Below, one piece after another: positions 1 to 11,863 of a stretch of 64,000 bases of DNA (the first letter of the stretch is position 1; every line of letters starts with the position of its first letter). Under the pieces are notes generated by a model that saw nothing but the letters and a program-made list of their open reading frames with translations, was not told the origin of the DNA and did not search any database. Made by a program: the position numbers and the translations under genes. This DNA comes from Larix kaempferi (Eukaryota > Streptophyta > Pinopsida > Pinales > Pinaceae). The DNA is taken from NCBI GenBank assembly GCA_027924585.1, contig BSBM01000486.1:46206001-46270000 (forward strand), given 5' to 3'.

Positions 1-556
1 TGTCTATGTTACAGATCAAGCATTATTCGACAGCATTATAACTATCAGTCTTCCCTGAAACACAATACTTTTAATAAATGGAGACAGATAAAGTAACAGA
101 AAATGCTTAGAGTCTGAAATAACAAAACCTGGAACTTGTAAACCAAATGCAGTAGGAATAGCCACGTTCCTCCCAACCGTAGATTAGGTACAAACACAAA
201 GTCTGTCCGCAATCACCCCCGAGCCAGATGCATGCATGAAAAGTGTGGACAGTTAACCTCAAAACTCAGTCACGTTTCCGGAAGTTCCTTTCCTAACACA
301 GAGTGCTCACATAACAAATCTCTTCCTCTACGGTATAATAAGCAGCGTCCTGCCTCCCACATATGCCCTCCCTTTATAGTTTTTGCCTAGGTCTTACCAT
401 TAGCAGTCAATTCCTCATGGAATTTTCGCAGCTAAGTAAATCCCTGATTTTCAGGGTGTGTCTAGTGTCTTTAATACACTTCTGACACCTGTTCTGGTTT
501 CTCAGAGGTTAACTCTAACTTGTCCCCCACTTTTCCATGCATGATCTCCTCATTTA
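1..556 (-). repeat. 3' LTR of chromovirus, left piece (cut by window edge)
   Basis: This segment matches 16257-16811 of the intact right LTR in direct orientation, with roughly 16 substitutions seen by eye (about 3%). The match breaks at 556, where solo LTR S1 begins, and resumes at 4285-4488. Because the element reads on the minus strand, this is the 3' LTR. The rest of it, about 3.0 kb, lies before the window. It carries one copy of the GAGCAC/TTAGGCAA module (284-320) and the catactaag/gcagcgtcctgcc block near 333-358. Confidence 0.9.
552..556. repeat. Target site duplication ATTTA of solo LTR S1 (left copy)
   Basis: ATTTA immediately precedes TGTGATATCC at 557 and recurs at 4280-4284 directly after GAGATGTTACA. 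A 5-bp duplication is the normal footprint of Ty3/gypsy integrases. Confidence 0.9.
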
Positions 557-2405
557 TGTGATATCCCTCCTTTATGACCTATTTTGATGGTTATTTTTTT
601 ATTCTACCAGGAGTGTGATCTTCCCAACAATAATGCACTAGAGCCATGTGCCTAAAATTAACGAGTGTTAAACCCAACCGAGCTTCTGTGAGTGCGTTGT
701 CTTGTGTTCTCGTAATTTTTTTTTCATTGATAGAGATAATGTGAGAAGACAATTACAACTTCCCAAATATATCCTCTCAATGATTATAGGAATATATTGG
801 TCAATAGGGTTAGGTTTTGGACAACTATTTGATCAAATTCATAACATTATATTGGATCAACATTCAAACATATTGAATGAACTTAAGTTAGACTATATTG
901 CATTGCCATGCTATAATATTGGTTTTTAAGGTTTGATAATGGTAATGATGGGACTTCTTCCTCAAATACAACTCATGAGAGTGAATGGATTTCCCATTTT
1001 GCAACGATTTCACTTGGAGGAGAGATTGATGCACACTACTTCACATAACTAGTGCATTATCAATTATGGCACAAGATCTCCTACCATCGTGATGGGTGAT
1101 TCAGGGAAAACAAAGAAGTAGAAGACCGTTTTTCTTCAAATGCCAAATGTCTAGTATTGAAGACGTGTAATCTCGTAAAGGATTTCGTGGGTGATGTAAC
1201 CAAGGAAGTAGACTACCACTCTACTTCCATCAACAGATGTCGAGTTCCTGGGGGGTAGCTGTGGTAATTCATCGGCTGCTCGGCGTGAAGAGTAGTGGCA
1301 ATTTATTGTTACTCGAGGGATAGTGGTGGTAATTGATCGGCAGCTCGGCGTGGTGATGTTGGCGAGATTCGGAGCATTTGTGTTATAAATCATCTCCCCA
1401 CTGACTGCGAAGGGAGGAAAAAACACGCCCGTGTTACCTGGTTTCTGTTTCAAGTTTTGCTTGATATATTATGCATCGCCAGCCCTTGTGCGAGAGGAGG
1501 GAAGGGAAGGATGAGAACGTCGAACCCTACACACTCTTGACATTGTTATATATTATAGTCTTGCTTACTGTAGAAATTATTTTTGTAGCGCAGATATTTT
1601 GGAGAAGGGACAGTCCAAAAGGAGAAAGGACGGTTCAAGAATGAGCTCGATCTCTTCAAATTGGTGAGTAGTTGCTGTTATTTTATCCCCACATCATTGC
1701 TTATGAATTGACGGTTATAAAGATCTGTCCGTATGCCAGGATTTGGGTTGATAGGATCTATCCCTTGCAACAAGGAGTTTCATTATAATTTTTATGTATA
1801 TCCCTGATTTGCTATGGTTCGCGCATTTGCAACCATAACTGAAACCCTGTATTGTTATGTTCGATATGCTGTATTTTAAAGATTTGGAAACGCGCAGGAT
1901 CTCTATGGTAGAGATCGTATTCCTTGCGATTTACATTTTCGATTTAATCGTGGAGTAGACAAGAAAGGGGAAAGAGAGAGGGTTTGAATGGGAACAGACA
2001 ATTAGGAGAAGGATGCACTTATAGAGGGGATGATCGTGATACAGGAGGTCCTGAATGGGGATGGTTACCCCTACCGTGCAAGAGATAGGACGGCCTTGGG
2101 AGATGATCCTAGTTAATGTTTGAATTGTCTTTATAAGTATGAATGTGGACATTTGTTTTTGTATTTTCTTGCTGTAGAAGCTGGGTGAACCCTCCTCCGT
2201 GAGGATCGATCCTTGAACCACTTCATTTATGCAGATATAAATATAAATCATATATATATTTACACTACAATGAATTGGGCGATTCCTCCTCAGTGACGAT
2301 CGAACCCAGAACCGTTTCATTTCGTGGGTATCTATGTGGGGTATTTTGTATATTGTTTTGAATTATGATACTCATGCCTGGTATGTCGATTGGGAACGCC
2401 AGAAT

Positions 2406-2609
2406 AGCAGATCCAGGTCACTGTCGTAGTTTCTTTATTGTTTTGATTGTGGCTGTATGATGCGCATGCCGTGTGTGTTGATTGAGATCAGTAAAGATAG
2501 CAGATCCAGGTCACTGTCGTAGTTTCTTTATTGTTCTGATTGTGGCTGTATGATGCGCATGCCGTGTGTGTTGATTGAGATCAGTAAAGATAGCAGATCC
2601 AGGTCGCGG
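2406..2609 (+). repeat. 93-bp tandem repeat, 2.2 copies, in S1
   Basis: The phrase agcagatccaggtc recurs at 2406, 2499 and 2592, exactly 93 bp apart. The first two units differ by a single base by eye, so the duplication is recent relative to the LTR. Confidence 0.9.
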
Positions 2610-3801
2610 AATATTTTGGTGTGTTTAATTGATGTTGCATCTTATGAATATGCATGTATGTTGATTGCCATTATAAGAGACCTGTACCTTGGATAGGTTG
2701 AGACCGTAGATCCAAATCGCAGATCTAGACCACAGTTAGAACTGGGGTATATTGTGTATTATAATTTAATGTTGCATCTTATGCTACCCTTGTGTGATGA
2801 ATGTCGCTGTGAGAGATCCGTATCTCTAGACGGATCGAGACCGCAACCTATGCATTAGTAGTTGGGTATTGTGTTAAAAACGCGAAAGTTCTGTATTGAT
2901 GTAGCTTAATATGCTTTCAGTGAGTGTTGATTTGCAGTGAAGGTATATGCACTCTATTATAAGGTGAAATCGTATGAATCAGTATGTAGTTATATACTCT
3001 TACAAGCTAGATGAAACGTAATCAAGATGTATGCATTCTGTTTCTAGGTGAAATCGTAGGAATTTGCATGTATGTATATTACTTACATGTTAGATTGCTA
3101 AAACACAGTGATCGGGGCATACTTTCCATTTCCAGTTTGAAATCGTAACAATATGCTTATATAGTATGTTTAGCCATGATTGTTTCTTTAAGAATACTTA
3201 CTGTGGAAGTGTTACTTCAAGGGTAGAATGAAACTCTGTGGAAGCTATTAGGCATACTGTGCTGCCAGCAACATACTTTTCTGACTGAGATCTTAATTTC
3301 AGATCTATAGTTATAGGTTATCTAGATATATTCAGTTATACTGTCACTTGTGGAGCCCCGTATAAGTTAAATTGCCGCAATGAATCTCTTTTCCTAATAC
3401 AGTGATCCATGGTAGATAAACCGATCAGTATGTATAGAGATCTTGATAATATATATAGGTTAAGTATGATAGTCAAAATATCCCTCCGCATTAATGTTGG
3501 TGCAGCGTCGGAAGCTGAGAAAGTGCAATGTGGCTATCCCTGCATTGCAGGATTGTAACCCTCCCTTGCTGAATAATATTAATACAAAGATTCAACAAAA
3601 AGTGACAAACTCAAGGTACATACTTTTGCGGATATTGGTATGAATGAGATGTTGAAGATAGTATGGAATGCACACGCTCTCTAGGAGATAGGTGTGAAAA
3701 AATACAGATTTCAATCACTTACAAAAGTAGATTATGGCAACGAAAGAGTTGCAGATTGTAAATCCTTCTAGTTGATAAATAATACAAGATCCAAATTACT
3801 C

Positions 3802-3834
3802 GTGGACGTAGCCCTCACGTTGAGGGTGAACCAC
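3802..3834 (+). promoter_or_regulatory. Conserved LTR hairpin (R/U5 type), S1 version
   Basis: Outer stem GTGG/CCAC, invariant internal loop ACGTAG/TGAA, apical stem CCCTCA/TGAGGG closing loop CGT. It is followed by a T/G-rich tract. The same architecture with different apical stems occurs in four other LTR families here. Confidence 0.75.
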
Positions 3835-4279
3835 CTTACATTGGTCTCTTTCTTGTGTGTATTTTATGTGGACACCTTGTGTTTATGTTGTGATTTATTA
3901 TGTGTATCTTATTTGTGTTTCGGTATGACCTTATTGTACTCGTCAGGTGTTCCTTTGAAGAAAGATGTTTCCTTGTTAAGGTGTGATGATCATATGGTGA
4001 TGATTATTGTTTTAGTGAATGTTTACTTAGGAGTATGATTAACCGTTTAACTTTTATAAAAATGTGAGATTGTATAAGCTTGAGTTTAAAGAATAGTCAT
4101 CAATGTCTTTATGGAGAAAGGGAGCTAGTTACTACAATATCAAATTTTATGTTCTATTGAAGAAGTTATAAGTAGGCATGGATATAAATGAACGAAGGTA
4201 ACTACATGCTTGTTATATGAAATTTTTTTGGTTCTTGTACTTTCCCAACATAATAACTCGGTTATATGGAGATGTTACA

Positions 4280-4284
4280 ATTTA
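4280..4284. repeat. Target site duplication ATTTA of S1 (right copy)
   Basis: It directly follows the CA end of S1 and matches 552-556. Chromovirus LTR sequence resumes immediately afterwards. Confidence 0.9.
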
Positions 4285-4488
4285 ACTTGGCTGTTCCTGC
4301 TCATCCTTTTATTAAAACAAATAATTTAAATAAACACTGTTTTCTTACAACAGTCCTCCTAGAACTTCTTCGGCAGATTTTTAATCTAGCCCCCTTATTG
4401 AAATCAATTTCACAATGAAAACAATATATATAATATATATATATATTTTAGAAACAAAATGTCCTATTGTTATTTGGGGAATGTCACA
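4285..4488 (-). repeat. 3' LTR of chromovirus, right piece (start of U3)
   Basis: It matches 16812-17016 of the other LTR and ends on the plus strand with AATGTCACA, so on the minus strand the LTR begins TGTGACATTCCCC. An (AT)n tract lies near 4427-4446. Confidence 0.9.
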
Positions 4489-4504
4489 TCCTTGCCCCCT
4501 TATT
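4489..4504 (-). promoter_or_regulatory. Polypurine tract of chromovirus
   Basis: On the minus strand the purine-rich run AAGGGGGCAAGGA abuts the 3' LTR. This is the expected plus-strand primer position for reverse transcription. Confidence 0.85.
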
Positions 4505-4506
4505 AT

Positions 4507-4526
4507 GAACACTGTCCTCAGTGTTC
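4507..4526 (-). promoter_or_regulatory. Pre-PPT hairpin with AGGA loop (chromovirus)
   Basis: On the minus strand it is a perfect 8-bp inverted repeat GAACACTG / CAGTGTTC around the loop AGGA, between the pol stop and the polypurine tract. LARD L and element C have the same structure with a different stem sequence. Confidence 0.75.
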
Positions 4527-4534
4527 TAGTCTTC

Positions 4535-4669
4535 CTACATTGGTACTGGGAACAAATTTGGATACTTTTCTAGTATCTCGCTTTCCAATTCCCAGGTCGC
4601 CTCCTCAGGGTTAAAGTGCTTCCATTGCACCTTTACCTGAGCGATGACTCGGTTCCGAAGTACTGTTTA
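4535..4669 (-). pseudogene. Chromodomain tail of chromovirus Pol, cut off by a TAA
   Basis: Downstream of the TAA at 4667-4669 the same frame stays open to TAG at 4535-4537. It encodes VKVQWKHFNPEEATWELES and then an acidic, aromatic end. This is the characteristic WK-H-EEATWE core of the CHD-type chromodomain that ends integrase in plant chromoviruses and is thought to steer integration to methylated histones. The residues just before the stop (EPLRILDRK) are the usual lead-in, so the stop lies inside the chromodomain. The identification rests on motif recognition; the truncation is seen directly. Confidence 0.85.
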
Positions 4670-5224
4670 TTTCCTGTCCAGAATGCGTAACGGTTCCACT
4701 TGAAATTCGCCTTCTGGAGCCTCCTGAATCAAATTCCAATCAATAATATGAGTGGGGTCATGAATATACTTCTTCAATAATGAAATGTGAAAAATATTGT
4801 GAATTTTTAAATGTGCTGGTAATGCCAACTTATAAGCTACAGGTCCAATCCTCTCCAGTATTTGGAAGGGCCCACAGAATCGTGGTGCCAGTTTAGTGCA
4901 ACTCCCTAGTCGGAGTGAGCTTTTCTTCGGTTTAACCCACAAGTACACATGTTCTCCAACTGAGAATTCCTTATCCTGTCTTTTTAGGTCAGCATAACTT
5001 TTTTGGCGGTCCTGAGCCACCTTTAAATTTTTCTGCACCTTCTGGACTGTTTGTTCCATAACCCGCAGCAAATCCGGTCCTACCAACAAACGATCGACCG
5101 GGCTGTCCCAGCTAACTGGGGTAGTGCACTTTCTTCCATAAAGAATTTCAAATGGACTCATTCTTGATGATGCTTGATACCCATTATTGTAAGCAAACTC
5201 TACCAGATGTAAATAGTCCTCCAT
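4670..5224 (-). pseudogene. Integrase C-terminal part with GPF/GPY-type module
   Basis: About 185 codons. It starts with the EDYLHLVEFAYNN segment after the integrase core, continues through the SPFEILYGRKC motif, and then the GPY/F module (LAPRFCGPFQILERIGPVAY) and HNIFHISLLKKY. Its frame differs from the core upstream. A single G appears to be lost around 5222-5226, where the family expects a Trp-Glu-Asp-Tyr run. In an intact copy this region would bind DNA and hold the integrase C-terminal fold. It continues directly into the broken chromodomain. Confidence 0.9.
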
Positions 5225-5658
5225 TTGGTGGGTTTTTCCATGACGTACATTCTTAGCATGTCTTCAATGATCTGATTGGTACGCTCAGTCTGTCCATCCG
5301 TTTTAGGGTGATAACTCGTGCTGAAATTAATTTTTGTTTCTAGGACTGCAAATAAAGATTTCCAGAATTTGGATGTGAATTTTACATCCCTATCTGAAAT
5401 CACCATCTTTGGTACTCCGTGTAATCTGAATATCTCTTTTAGAAATATTCCTGCAATATCTGCTGCCTTGTAGGTGGTTTTTACTGGAATGAAATGTGCA
5501 GATTTGCTAAATTTGTCAACCACTACCATTATAGAGTCATGTTGTCGCTGTGTTCTCGGAAAACCTATGATAAAATATAGTGAAATCACTTCCCATTTCC
5601 ATTCAAGAATTGGTAATGGTTGTAATAAACCAGCAGGATGTCTATGATCTGCCTTCAC
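5225..5658 (-). pseudogene. Integrase catalytic core, active-site Asp replaced
   Basis: The segment has the core signatures of Ty3/gypsy integrase (rve fold): IMVVVDKFSKSAHFIPV, LHGVPKMVISDRDVKFTS, and STSYHPKTDGQTERTNQ with the catalytic Glu. The second catalytic Asp (SDRD) is present. The first, expected in the motif I-S-x-D-F-I, is Tyr here (ISLYFI, codon 5575-5577), which should abolish strand transfer. The piece begins after a TAG at 5659-5661 and ends in a frameshift near 5222-5226. Confidence 0.9.
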
Positions 5659-6062
5659 CTATTGACATTCCAAGCATTTAGATAAATAATCAGCTAGATC
5701 AGTTTTTAATTTAGGCCAAAAGAACTGTTTTCTAAGGGCTGTTATCATTTTTTGATACCCGGGATGACCTGCAAAAGGGGGTTTGTGCATCTCATTTAGA
5801 ATAAATAATTTAATTTCTGCAACATTAGGCATGTACAGTATATCTTTGAACCAAATCAGGCCTTTCTGGTCAATACTTAAATCTGTCCCGTTCATGTTTA
5901 TCTCATTTTTCTGTATTTTATTTCGCAGATTTATGTATTCTGCGTCCTGTTCGATTGCCACCATTATTTTATCCATGAGATTACTCTCTGGTTGACTCAT
6001 TATTATTTCATACACCTCGTGGGTCCTTTGACTAAGTGCATCTGCAACCATATTTTCCTTAC
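5659..6062 (-). pseudogene. RNase H-integrase linker and H2C2 zinc-binding domain
   Basis: The frame opens at MVADALSQR, the usual end of the gypsy RNase H/tether region, and runs to the integrase N-terminal zinc domain: H-x6-H (HKPPFAGH), GYQKM, FFWPKL, then CLEC. It stops at TAG (5659-5661) one residue after the CLEC-Gln. The family has a Gln at that place, so this is probably a C-to-T change. A one-base loss around 6063-6067 puts it out of frame with the RNase H segment. Confidence 0.88.
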
Positions 6063-6923
6063 CCTTATGTGTTTTACATCAAAGTCGAATTCACTTAAGA
6101 AGGCCATGCACCTTGCTTGTCTGGAATTGAGTCCTGGTTGGTTAAATAAGTTCTTGACGCAAGTGTTATCTGTTAGTAACAGAAATTTATTTCCCAGCAG
6201 GTAGTGATGCCACATTTTCAGTGCGTGTACTACTGCCGTTAATTCCAAGTCGTGAACCACGTAGTTGCGTTCATGCTCCTTTAGCTTCCGTGATTCATAA
6301 CACACTACATGTCCATCCTGAGACAGTACTCCTCCCACTCCTTCTTTACTAGCATTCGTACAAACCGTGTATCCTTTACACGGGTCTGCTACTTTTAGAA
6401 CAGGTGCCTTGGTCAGTAAATCCTTGAGTCGTTCAAAACTTTCTTGACACTTGCAGGACCAAACAAACTTAATCCCCTTTTTCTGTAGTGAATTAATGGG
6501 ATAGGCGATCTTTGAGAATCCCTCAATGAACCTCTGGTAGTAACCGGTGAGTCCCATGAAAGATCTAATATCAGTTACATCTCTCGGTACTGGCCAATCT
6601 GCTATGGCTTTTATTTTCTGTGGGTCGACCGAAATTCCTTCTTCAGAAATAATATGCCCTAAGTACTGAATTTCCTTTTTCAAGAATTCACATTTCTCTA
6701 ACTTAGCATACAACTGATGCTCCCTCAAGGTTTGCAAAACAATTCTTATATGTTGTTCATGTTCTTCCTTCGACTTGGAGTATATTAGGATATCATCAAT
6801 AAAAATTAACACAAACTGGTCTAGGTATTTGTTGAAAACTCCGTTCATTAGGCACATGAATGTGGCAGGGGCGTTGGTTAGACCGAAAGGTATCACTACG
6901 AATTCGTAGTGTCTGTATCGAGT
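6063..6923 (-). pseudogene. Reverse transcriptase (C-terminal half) and RNase H, active-site Asp changed
   Basis: Motifs in order: [12 protein letters not shown], then FIDDILIYS with the two catalytic aspartates intact, LEKCEF, YLGHIIS, the connection segment [13 protein letters not shown], and [15 protein letters not shown]. RNase H follows: [42 protein letters not shown]. The first RNase H catalytic residue, normally Asp in T-D-A-S, is Asn here (codon 6354-6356). The upstream boundary is a TGA at 6924-6926 between the KTAF and RYRHYEF motifs, in frame with both sides. The family has Arg at that position, consistent with CGA to TGA by loss of a methylated CpG. Confidence 0.92.
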
Positions 6924-7987
6924 TCAGAATGCAGTCTTACTGATGTCTTCATTTTTAATTCGAATTTGATGATACCCAGATCGAAGGTCCAATTTAGAAA
7001 AAACTTTGGCTCCCCCTACTTGGTCGAACAAATCATTAATTCGTGGTAAGGGGTATTTATTCTTAATAGTTACCTTATTTAGTTGCCTATAATCGATACA
7101 CAGTCTTAGAGTCCCATCTTTCTTCTTGACAAAAAGGACTGGTGCACCCCAAGGTGAGACACTAGGTCTTATATACCCTTTGTCTAGTAATTCTTGAATC
7201 TGAATTTTTAATTCCGTCAATTCTGGGATGCTCATTCTATAAGGTACTTTTGACACTGGTGCTGATCCTGGTAAAAGTTCAATGGAAAAATCTATTTCTC
7301 GTTGAGGGGGTAACCCTGGTATTTCTTCTGGAAATACGTCTAGGAATTCGCCTAAGACAGGATGCTCTGCTATGGAAGTTTGACTTCCATTGAGGAGTAA
7401 ATCAGATACTCTTACCGCGTAAATCTTGCATCCTTTCCTCGCGTACTTCTTTAACTGCATAGCAGAAATCTGCCTAACAGAGACATGTTTTTGTTTTCCA
7501 TTCACTGTTCTTAGAGTTTGGTCTTCCGCAATGTAGGTAAAGTTTTTGGTAAAGCAGTTCAGTACTACTTTATATCTTTCAAGCCAGTCCATGCCTATTA
7601 TCATGTCGTAAGATCCTAAAGGCAACACATTTAAATTAATCATTGTTTTGTGGTCCTGTATTTGAAGTTCACAATCAGATATATATTCAGTTACCTTCCT
7701 CTTTGCTCCTGTAGCTAACTGAACTAACCATGGTTTTGGGTGCTTTACCCTGGTGAGTTGACAGTGCTCCATTATCTTGGGAGTGATGTAGCTTAAAGTT
7801 GCCCCAGGGTCAATTAAAATAGTACAAGTATGGTCAGAAATTTTACCTTCAATTTCCACAATTGCAGATTGATGATGTGCCTGTCGGTCTTCCAAGGTTG
7901 CATTAATTCGGTGATAACTTTTCCCAATGTCTCGCACTGTGGATGCTTCTTGTATATTATGCAGTACCCTGTTTGTTTCATTGTATC
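6924..7987 (-). pseudogene. Protease and N-terminal reverse transcriptase of chromovirus Pol
   Basis: Reading inward from the S2 insertion: an aspartic protease with [11 protein letters not shown] (retropepsin D-S/T-G-A, here with Pro) and IIGMDWL, then the [12 protein letters not shown] linker. The start of reverse transcriptase follows: [43 protein letters not shown] with a catalytic-triad Asp region, [10 protein letters not shown], and [11 protein letters not shown]. The frame is continuous with Gag once S2 and one copy of its target duplication are ignored, so Gag and Pol were a single reading frame, as in Tekay-type chromoviruses. It ends at the TGA at 6924-6926. Confidence 0.92.
7983..7987. 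repeat. Target site duplication GTATC of solo LTR S2 (left copy)
   Basis: GTATC precedes TGTAACATCTCC at 7988 and recurs at 11963-11967 after GGATGTTACA. It falls inside the gag-pol frame. Confidence 0.92.
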
Positions 7988-8283
7988 TGTAACATCTCCA
8001 TAGATTTGCATGTTAGTATTTTGGTGAAATTTAAAATATATATATATATATCTCTTCCCCTTTAAGAATCTTCACAGTGAAACATTTTAAGAAAACAGCC
8101 AACATGTAATTAGTCCTTGTGCATACACTTGACATTCTTATAAAGGTCAATTTACTTATATTATTAAGTATTACCATCGCAGCTTTTAACCATACATTTT
8201 AATTTCATGACATCAAGGAATTTCCATAACAAAACATATCAACCACAATAACACACATACACATAAGAAGAGAACAATATCAG

Positions 8284-8312
8284 GTGGTTCACCCCTATTG
8301 GGATACGTCCAC
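8284..8312 (-). promoter_or_regulatory. Conserved LTR hairpin, S2 version
   Basis: On the minus strand: GTGG, ACGTAT, apical stem CCC-AATA-GGG, TGAA, CCAC. It is the same frame as in S1, B, L and C, with one change in the internal loop (ACGTAT for ACGTAG). A T/G-rich run follows toward the LTR 3' end. Confidence 0.72.
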
Positions 8313-8837
8313 AAAGGAAGGCCATTTCTTTTATTAGTCAACGAGAAGGAGGTTTTACATCTGCAATCCAATGTTGCGTTCTTCAACTTCCAACGTTCCA
8401 AGCCCTTCTAGCTATCTGGAACAATTTTCACTTCAATCTTTCTTCCTGCATAATATCTCATGAACAAAGGTGCAATCTCATTTCCCTTCAATAATTTTGT
8501 ATGTAAAGGACAATATAATTTAACTAAATAAAAATTCAGCGATCACTTATAAGCTTAGTATTTCAAGCTTCACTACGCAGAGATCATCCCCGAAGTCTGT
8601 CCTGCAGGGGTCGAATCAATACACACAGTGTTTACTCATGAAACTAGGAAAGGACAAGATGTATGCAAACTCAGCAAATGCAGAGCTATATGCAAACTTC
8701 AAAAATGCAGAGATGCATCCAACTCGGGATCTCCGTTTGTTTTGTTTCAGCACAGATCCGCAAGGATCACGGTATACCAAGAAAATGTACAATACAGTTT
8801 TCAATCTGGATCAATATCTATATTATATGTAGGGATC

Positions 8838-9343
8838 GCAAATTAAGACCTCTGTCCCAATTATTTGCAGGGATTGCTATATCAACAATAAAATTTCCAA
8901 CAAGCAATCTATGTGCAGAGATCGAGTAAAAAAAAAACAAACGACGATCAAAACCCAATCTATTTAAGACCTCTGTCCCAAATTATTTGCAGGGATTACT
9001 ATATCAATCATAAAATTTCCAACAAGAAATCTATGTGCAGAGATCGAATAAAAGAAACGACAATTCAAGACCCAATCTATTTAAGACCTCTGTCCCAAAT
9101 TATTTGCAGGGATTGCTATATCAATCATGAAATTTCCAACAAGAAATCTATGTGCAGAGATCGAATAAAAGAAACGACAATTCAAGACCCAATCTATTTA
9201 AGACCTCTGTCCCAAATTATTTGCAGGGATTGCTATATCAATCATGAAATTTCCAACAAGAAATGTATGTGCAGAGATCGAATAAAAGAAACGACAATTC
9301 AAGACCCAATCTATTTAAGACCTCTGTCCCAAATTATTTGCAG
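8838..9343 (+). repeat. 117-bp tandem repeat, about 4.3 copies, in S2
   Basis: The phrase gacctctgtccca recurs at 8847, 8968, 9085, 9202 and 9319, spaced 121, 117, 117 and 117 bp. Because 117 is a multiple of three, one plus-strand frame stays open across it as a 39-residue repeat (8913-9380). It runs antisense to the LTR and is probably not a gene. Confidence 0.93.
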
Positions 9344-11863
9344 GAAACAAAAATCAACGGGATATCTAGTAATGCTATGAGATCAGGTTATAGGTCTCTC
9401 TAGAAACCTTTAAGCTGAACTGAGGATAAAGCCAGGGACGAACTACTCACAGAGCGATCGTACTCCTGTCAGATAAAAGAAAAGATCTCATACACAATCC
9501 AGTATAAAATATACAACTGAAAGTTGTAGTAGAGCCATACGATCTGTGCCCTAACTGGGCGTTTCTCCATTTTTACAGGTTTAAAAACTAAGCTAAGAAC
9601 GCATGTTGATAATAAGAAATAAACTGTGCCGAGATCGTGGACCGATCTACACTTGGTGTACAACTTTATGAGTAAAGAGGTAAGGGGTTTACTCACCATG
9701 AAACATTAGGGCGTAGATGAGTAGGTATAACTATTACTCTCTCGATCCTAAGTTAGGTGAATCGCTAAAATATAAATAACTCAGCCAATCCCGAAATACC
9801 AAAAAAATTATGCCATGAATACTTACCCACTATTTGTACAAGTATTCCTTACCAATTTCGATCGCCAAGTATGTATCTGTACTACCCCTGTTGCGAGGTT
9901 TGCATTCCTCCCAGCTCGCAGAAGTCCTATAACATATGTGCAGTGGTGCAAGAGTTAACCCCATAAGGTTCAAACTTTAGCGTGGGATCTGGAGATCGCA
10001 AGGTCGTTCATGTTCCTCCTCGATGGCAGAAAATACGTGACATCGAAATACCATAACTCGAGCTGAGCTGCGAATTGTGTTTGCAAAAATTCCAATTCCA
10101 AGATCTCGTTCCTCCCTTTACCATAATATCAGTGCAACAAACTCCAAAGGTTTCTCCCCCCTGTATCGGAAATCCCCCTCTATAAGTATCCGTTCCATTA
10201 ACATCCCAGATCTCCTCCCTTTCATCGTTGGGTCCGCCTTCAAGTGGTACCTCTCCTTTTCTCCGCCATCTGGAGATATGGTTCACACCAAGTGTCAACA
10301 ACCAATCACGTCCTTATTTATGATGGCTAAGTTAACGTATGGATCTTAAGCCTCTACTACTTGTTCCATAACTAAAAGACGGTTGGCGAAAATTCTTTTT
10401 TAAAACAATACTTGGTTATAGTATGACACTAGGTCGAATAGTTGGAAGTGATGGTGTTGAATGGTACATTTAATACCCTAAACTAAAATCCCGCCATGAT
10501 AGGGAACCATAGTTGAACTTATTAATTGATCCTTAAAGAAAGGCTCTCGGAACTTAAGGTTACGGCTATTAGTAGCATACCGATCGCAGTAGAATATTTA
10601 ACAATATTTTGGATAGTGATTCAAGCTAGATCTATCTAACATAATAACAATAAGAATCCTATACGATATCCAACAAAATGAATGAGCAAGGAATCGCAAC
10701 CACGATTTAAAATAACACCCCTGACCTGGTGAATGGAGAAACTGCGAATTCAAATTCTTCATACCGATTTATGACTTCCACCCAGCAGACAAGAAGAACT
10801 ATCGCTTTCCAGCATGAGCATAGAATAATAAAAAGGAATAAGACAACCGAGGTCTGGATTCAATCCTATACGACAGTCTGCGTTTTCCCATGAACCAACA
10901 GAGAGATACGATCTCGTTTCAATAATCAGAGATCCTACAGAAAGGACCAAAAATCTATGCTATCTTTCCAACATACTAATAGAATTCTTGTTTTTGGCTA
11001 AACATAAGCAATGAAGTACAATGACAGAGATGACAAATTCTTAACGCTTGTGTCCCTGTCTTAAACATGGAAACTAATTATAAGAGCAAGGCTCTAGAGA
11101 CAGAGACCCGCGTTGTGTTCAACCAAAAAGGAACCGAGTCTCAAGACGTAGCCATTAACTAAATTTCGTGGCAGTTTAAACTACCTAGAGATCCGGGGGA
11201 ACAATTCGCATCTTGTGACATCATAGATAACAATACGATCTTAGTATAACCACGCATAAGCAGCCACGGAGTATAGTCCAAGGTAATAATCATAATAACC
11301 CTGGTACTTCTAGGCATGAGACGCATAATCAAATGTAGAGCAATAGAATGGAATACCTGGGTTTTCATCTTGGGTCTACGTAGAGAATCATAATTACCTC
11401 TTCGCATGATTCCAAGATTTCCTTTATTCCTCCGAAGTATCCGCCTTGCGTCATTGCAGAGAATAGTAATGAATTCCCTCCTAAATCCTCTAGATATCTA
11501 TAAAAGAACTCAAAGGGTATCAAGGTCATTTGGATCTCCTCTTTCCCCAGCGATCTACCGAAAATTATTTTGAGAGAGAGAAATCGAATTCGTAATCCAA
11601 TTAATTAGTCCATATGGATGATACTTAATCCTTAGGAACTAGAATAATAGTTGTGTAACTAAATAATCACTATCGCCAATCGTCTACTTAGGACGATACT
11701 ATGAATAACTTAAGTTTATCATGTAAGTGCTTGAGATATTAAGATGACATCCATCATCTATTCAAGCTTTTAGTTACCACACCTTCTTCCTTAGTGGCTT
11801 CGCTTGCCCGTCACTAAGGTGCGTCCGTCCTCAATAAATCACAATAGTACTCTTCAAGGTCCA

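Larger units (their letters stand above)
557..4279 (+). mobile_element. Solo LTR S1 (3723 bp), Ty3/gypsy-type
   Basis: The segment starts TGTGATATCCCTCC and ends TATGGAGATGTTACA. It is flanked by ATTTA duplications and interrupts an LTR that is continuous at 16257-17016. No primer site, polypurine tract or coding region is inside, so this is a single LTR left after LTR-LTR recombination. It contains a 93-bp tandem duplication (2406-2609) and the GTGGACGTA hairpin (3802-3834), 445 nt from the 3' end. It lacks the conserved U3 hairpin seen in S2, B, L and C. Short ORFs in it resemble nothing I recognise. Confidence 0.88.

Noticed and set aside
8913-9380. 155-codon repeat protein in S2
   Set aside because: The frame exists because the 117-bp repeat unit is a multiple of three. 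It lies in an LTR, antisense, without promoter evidence.
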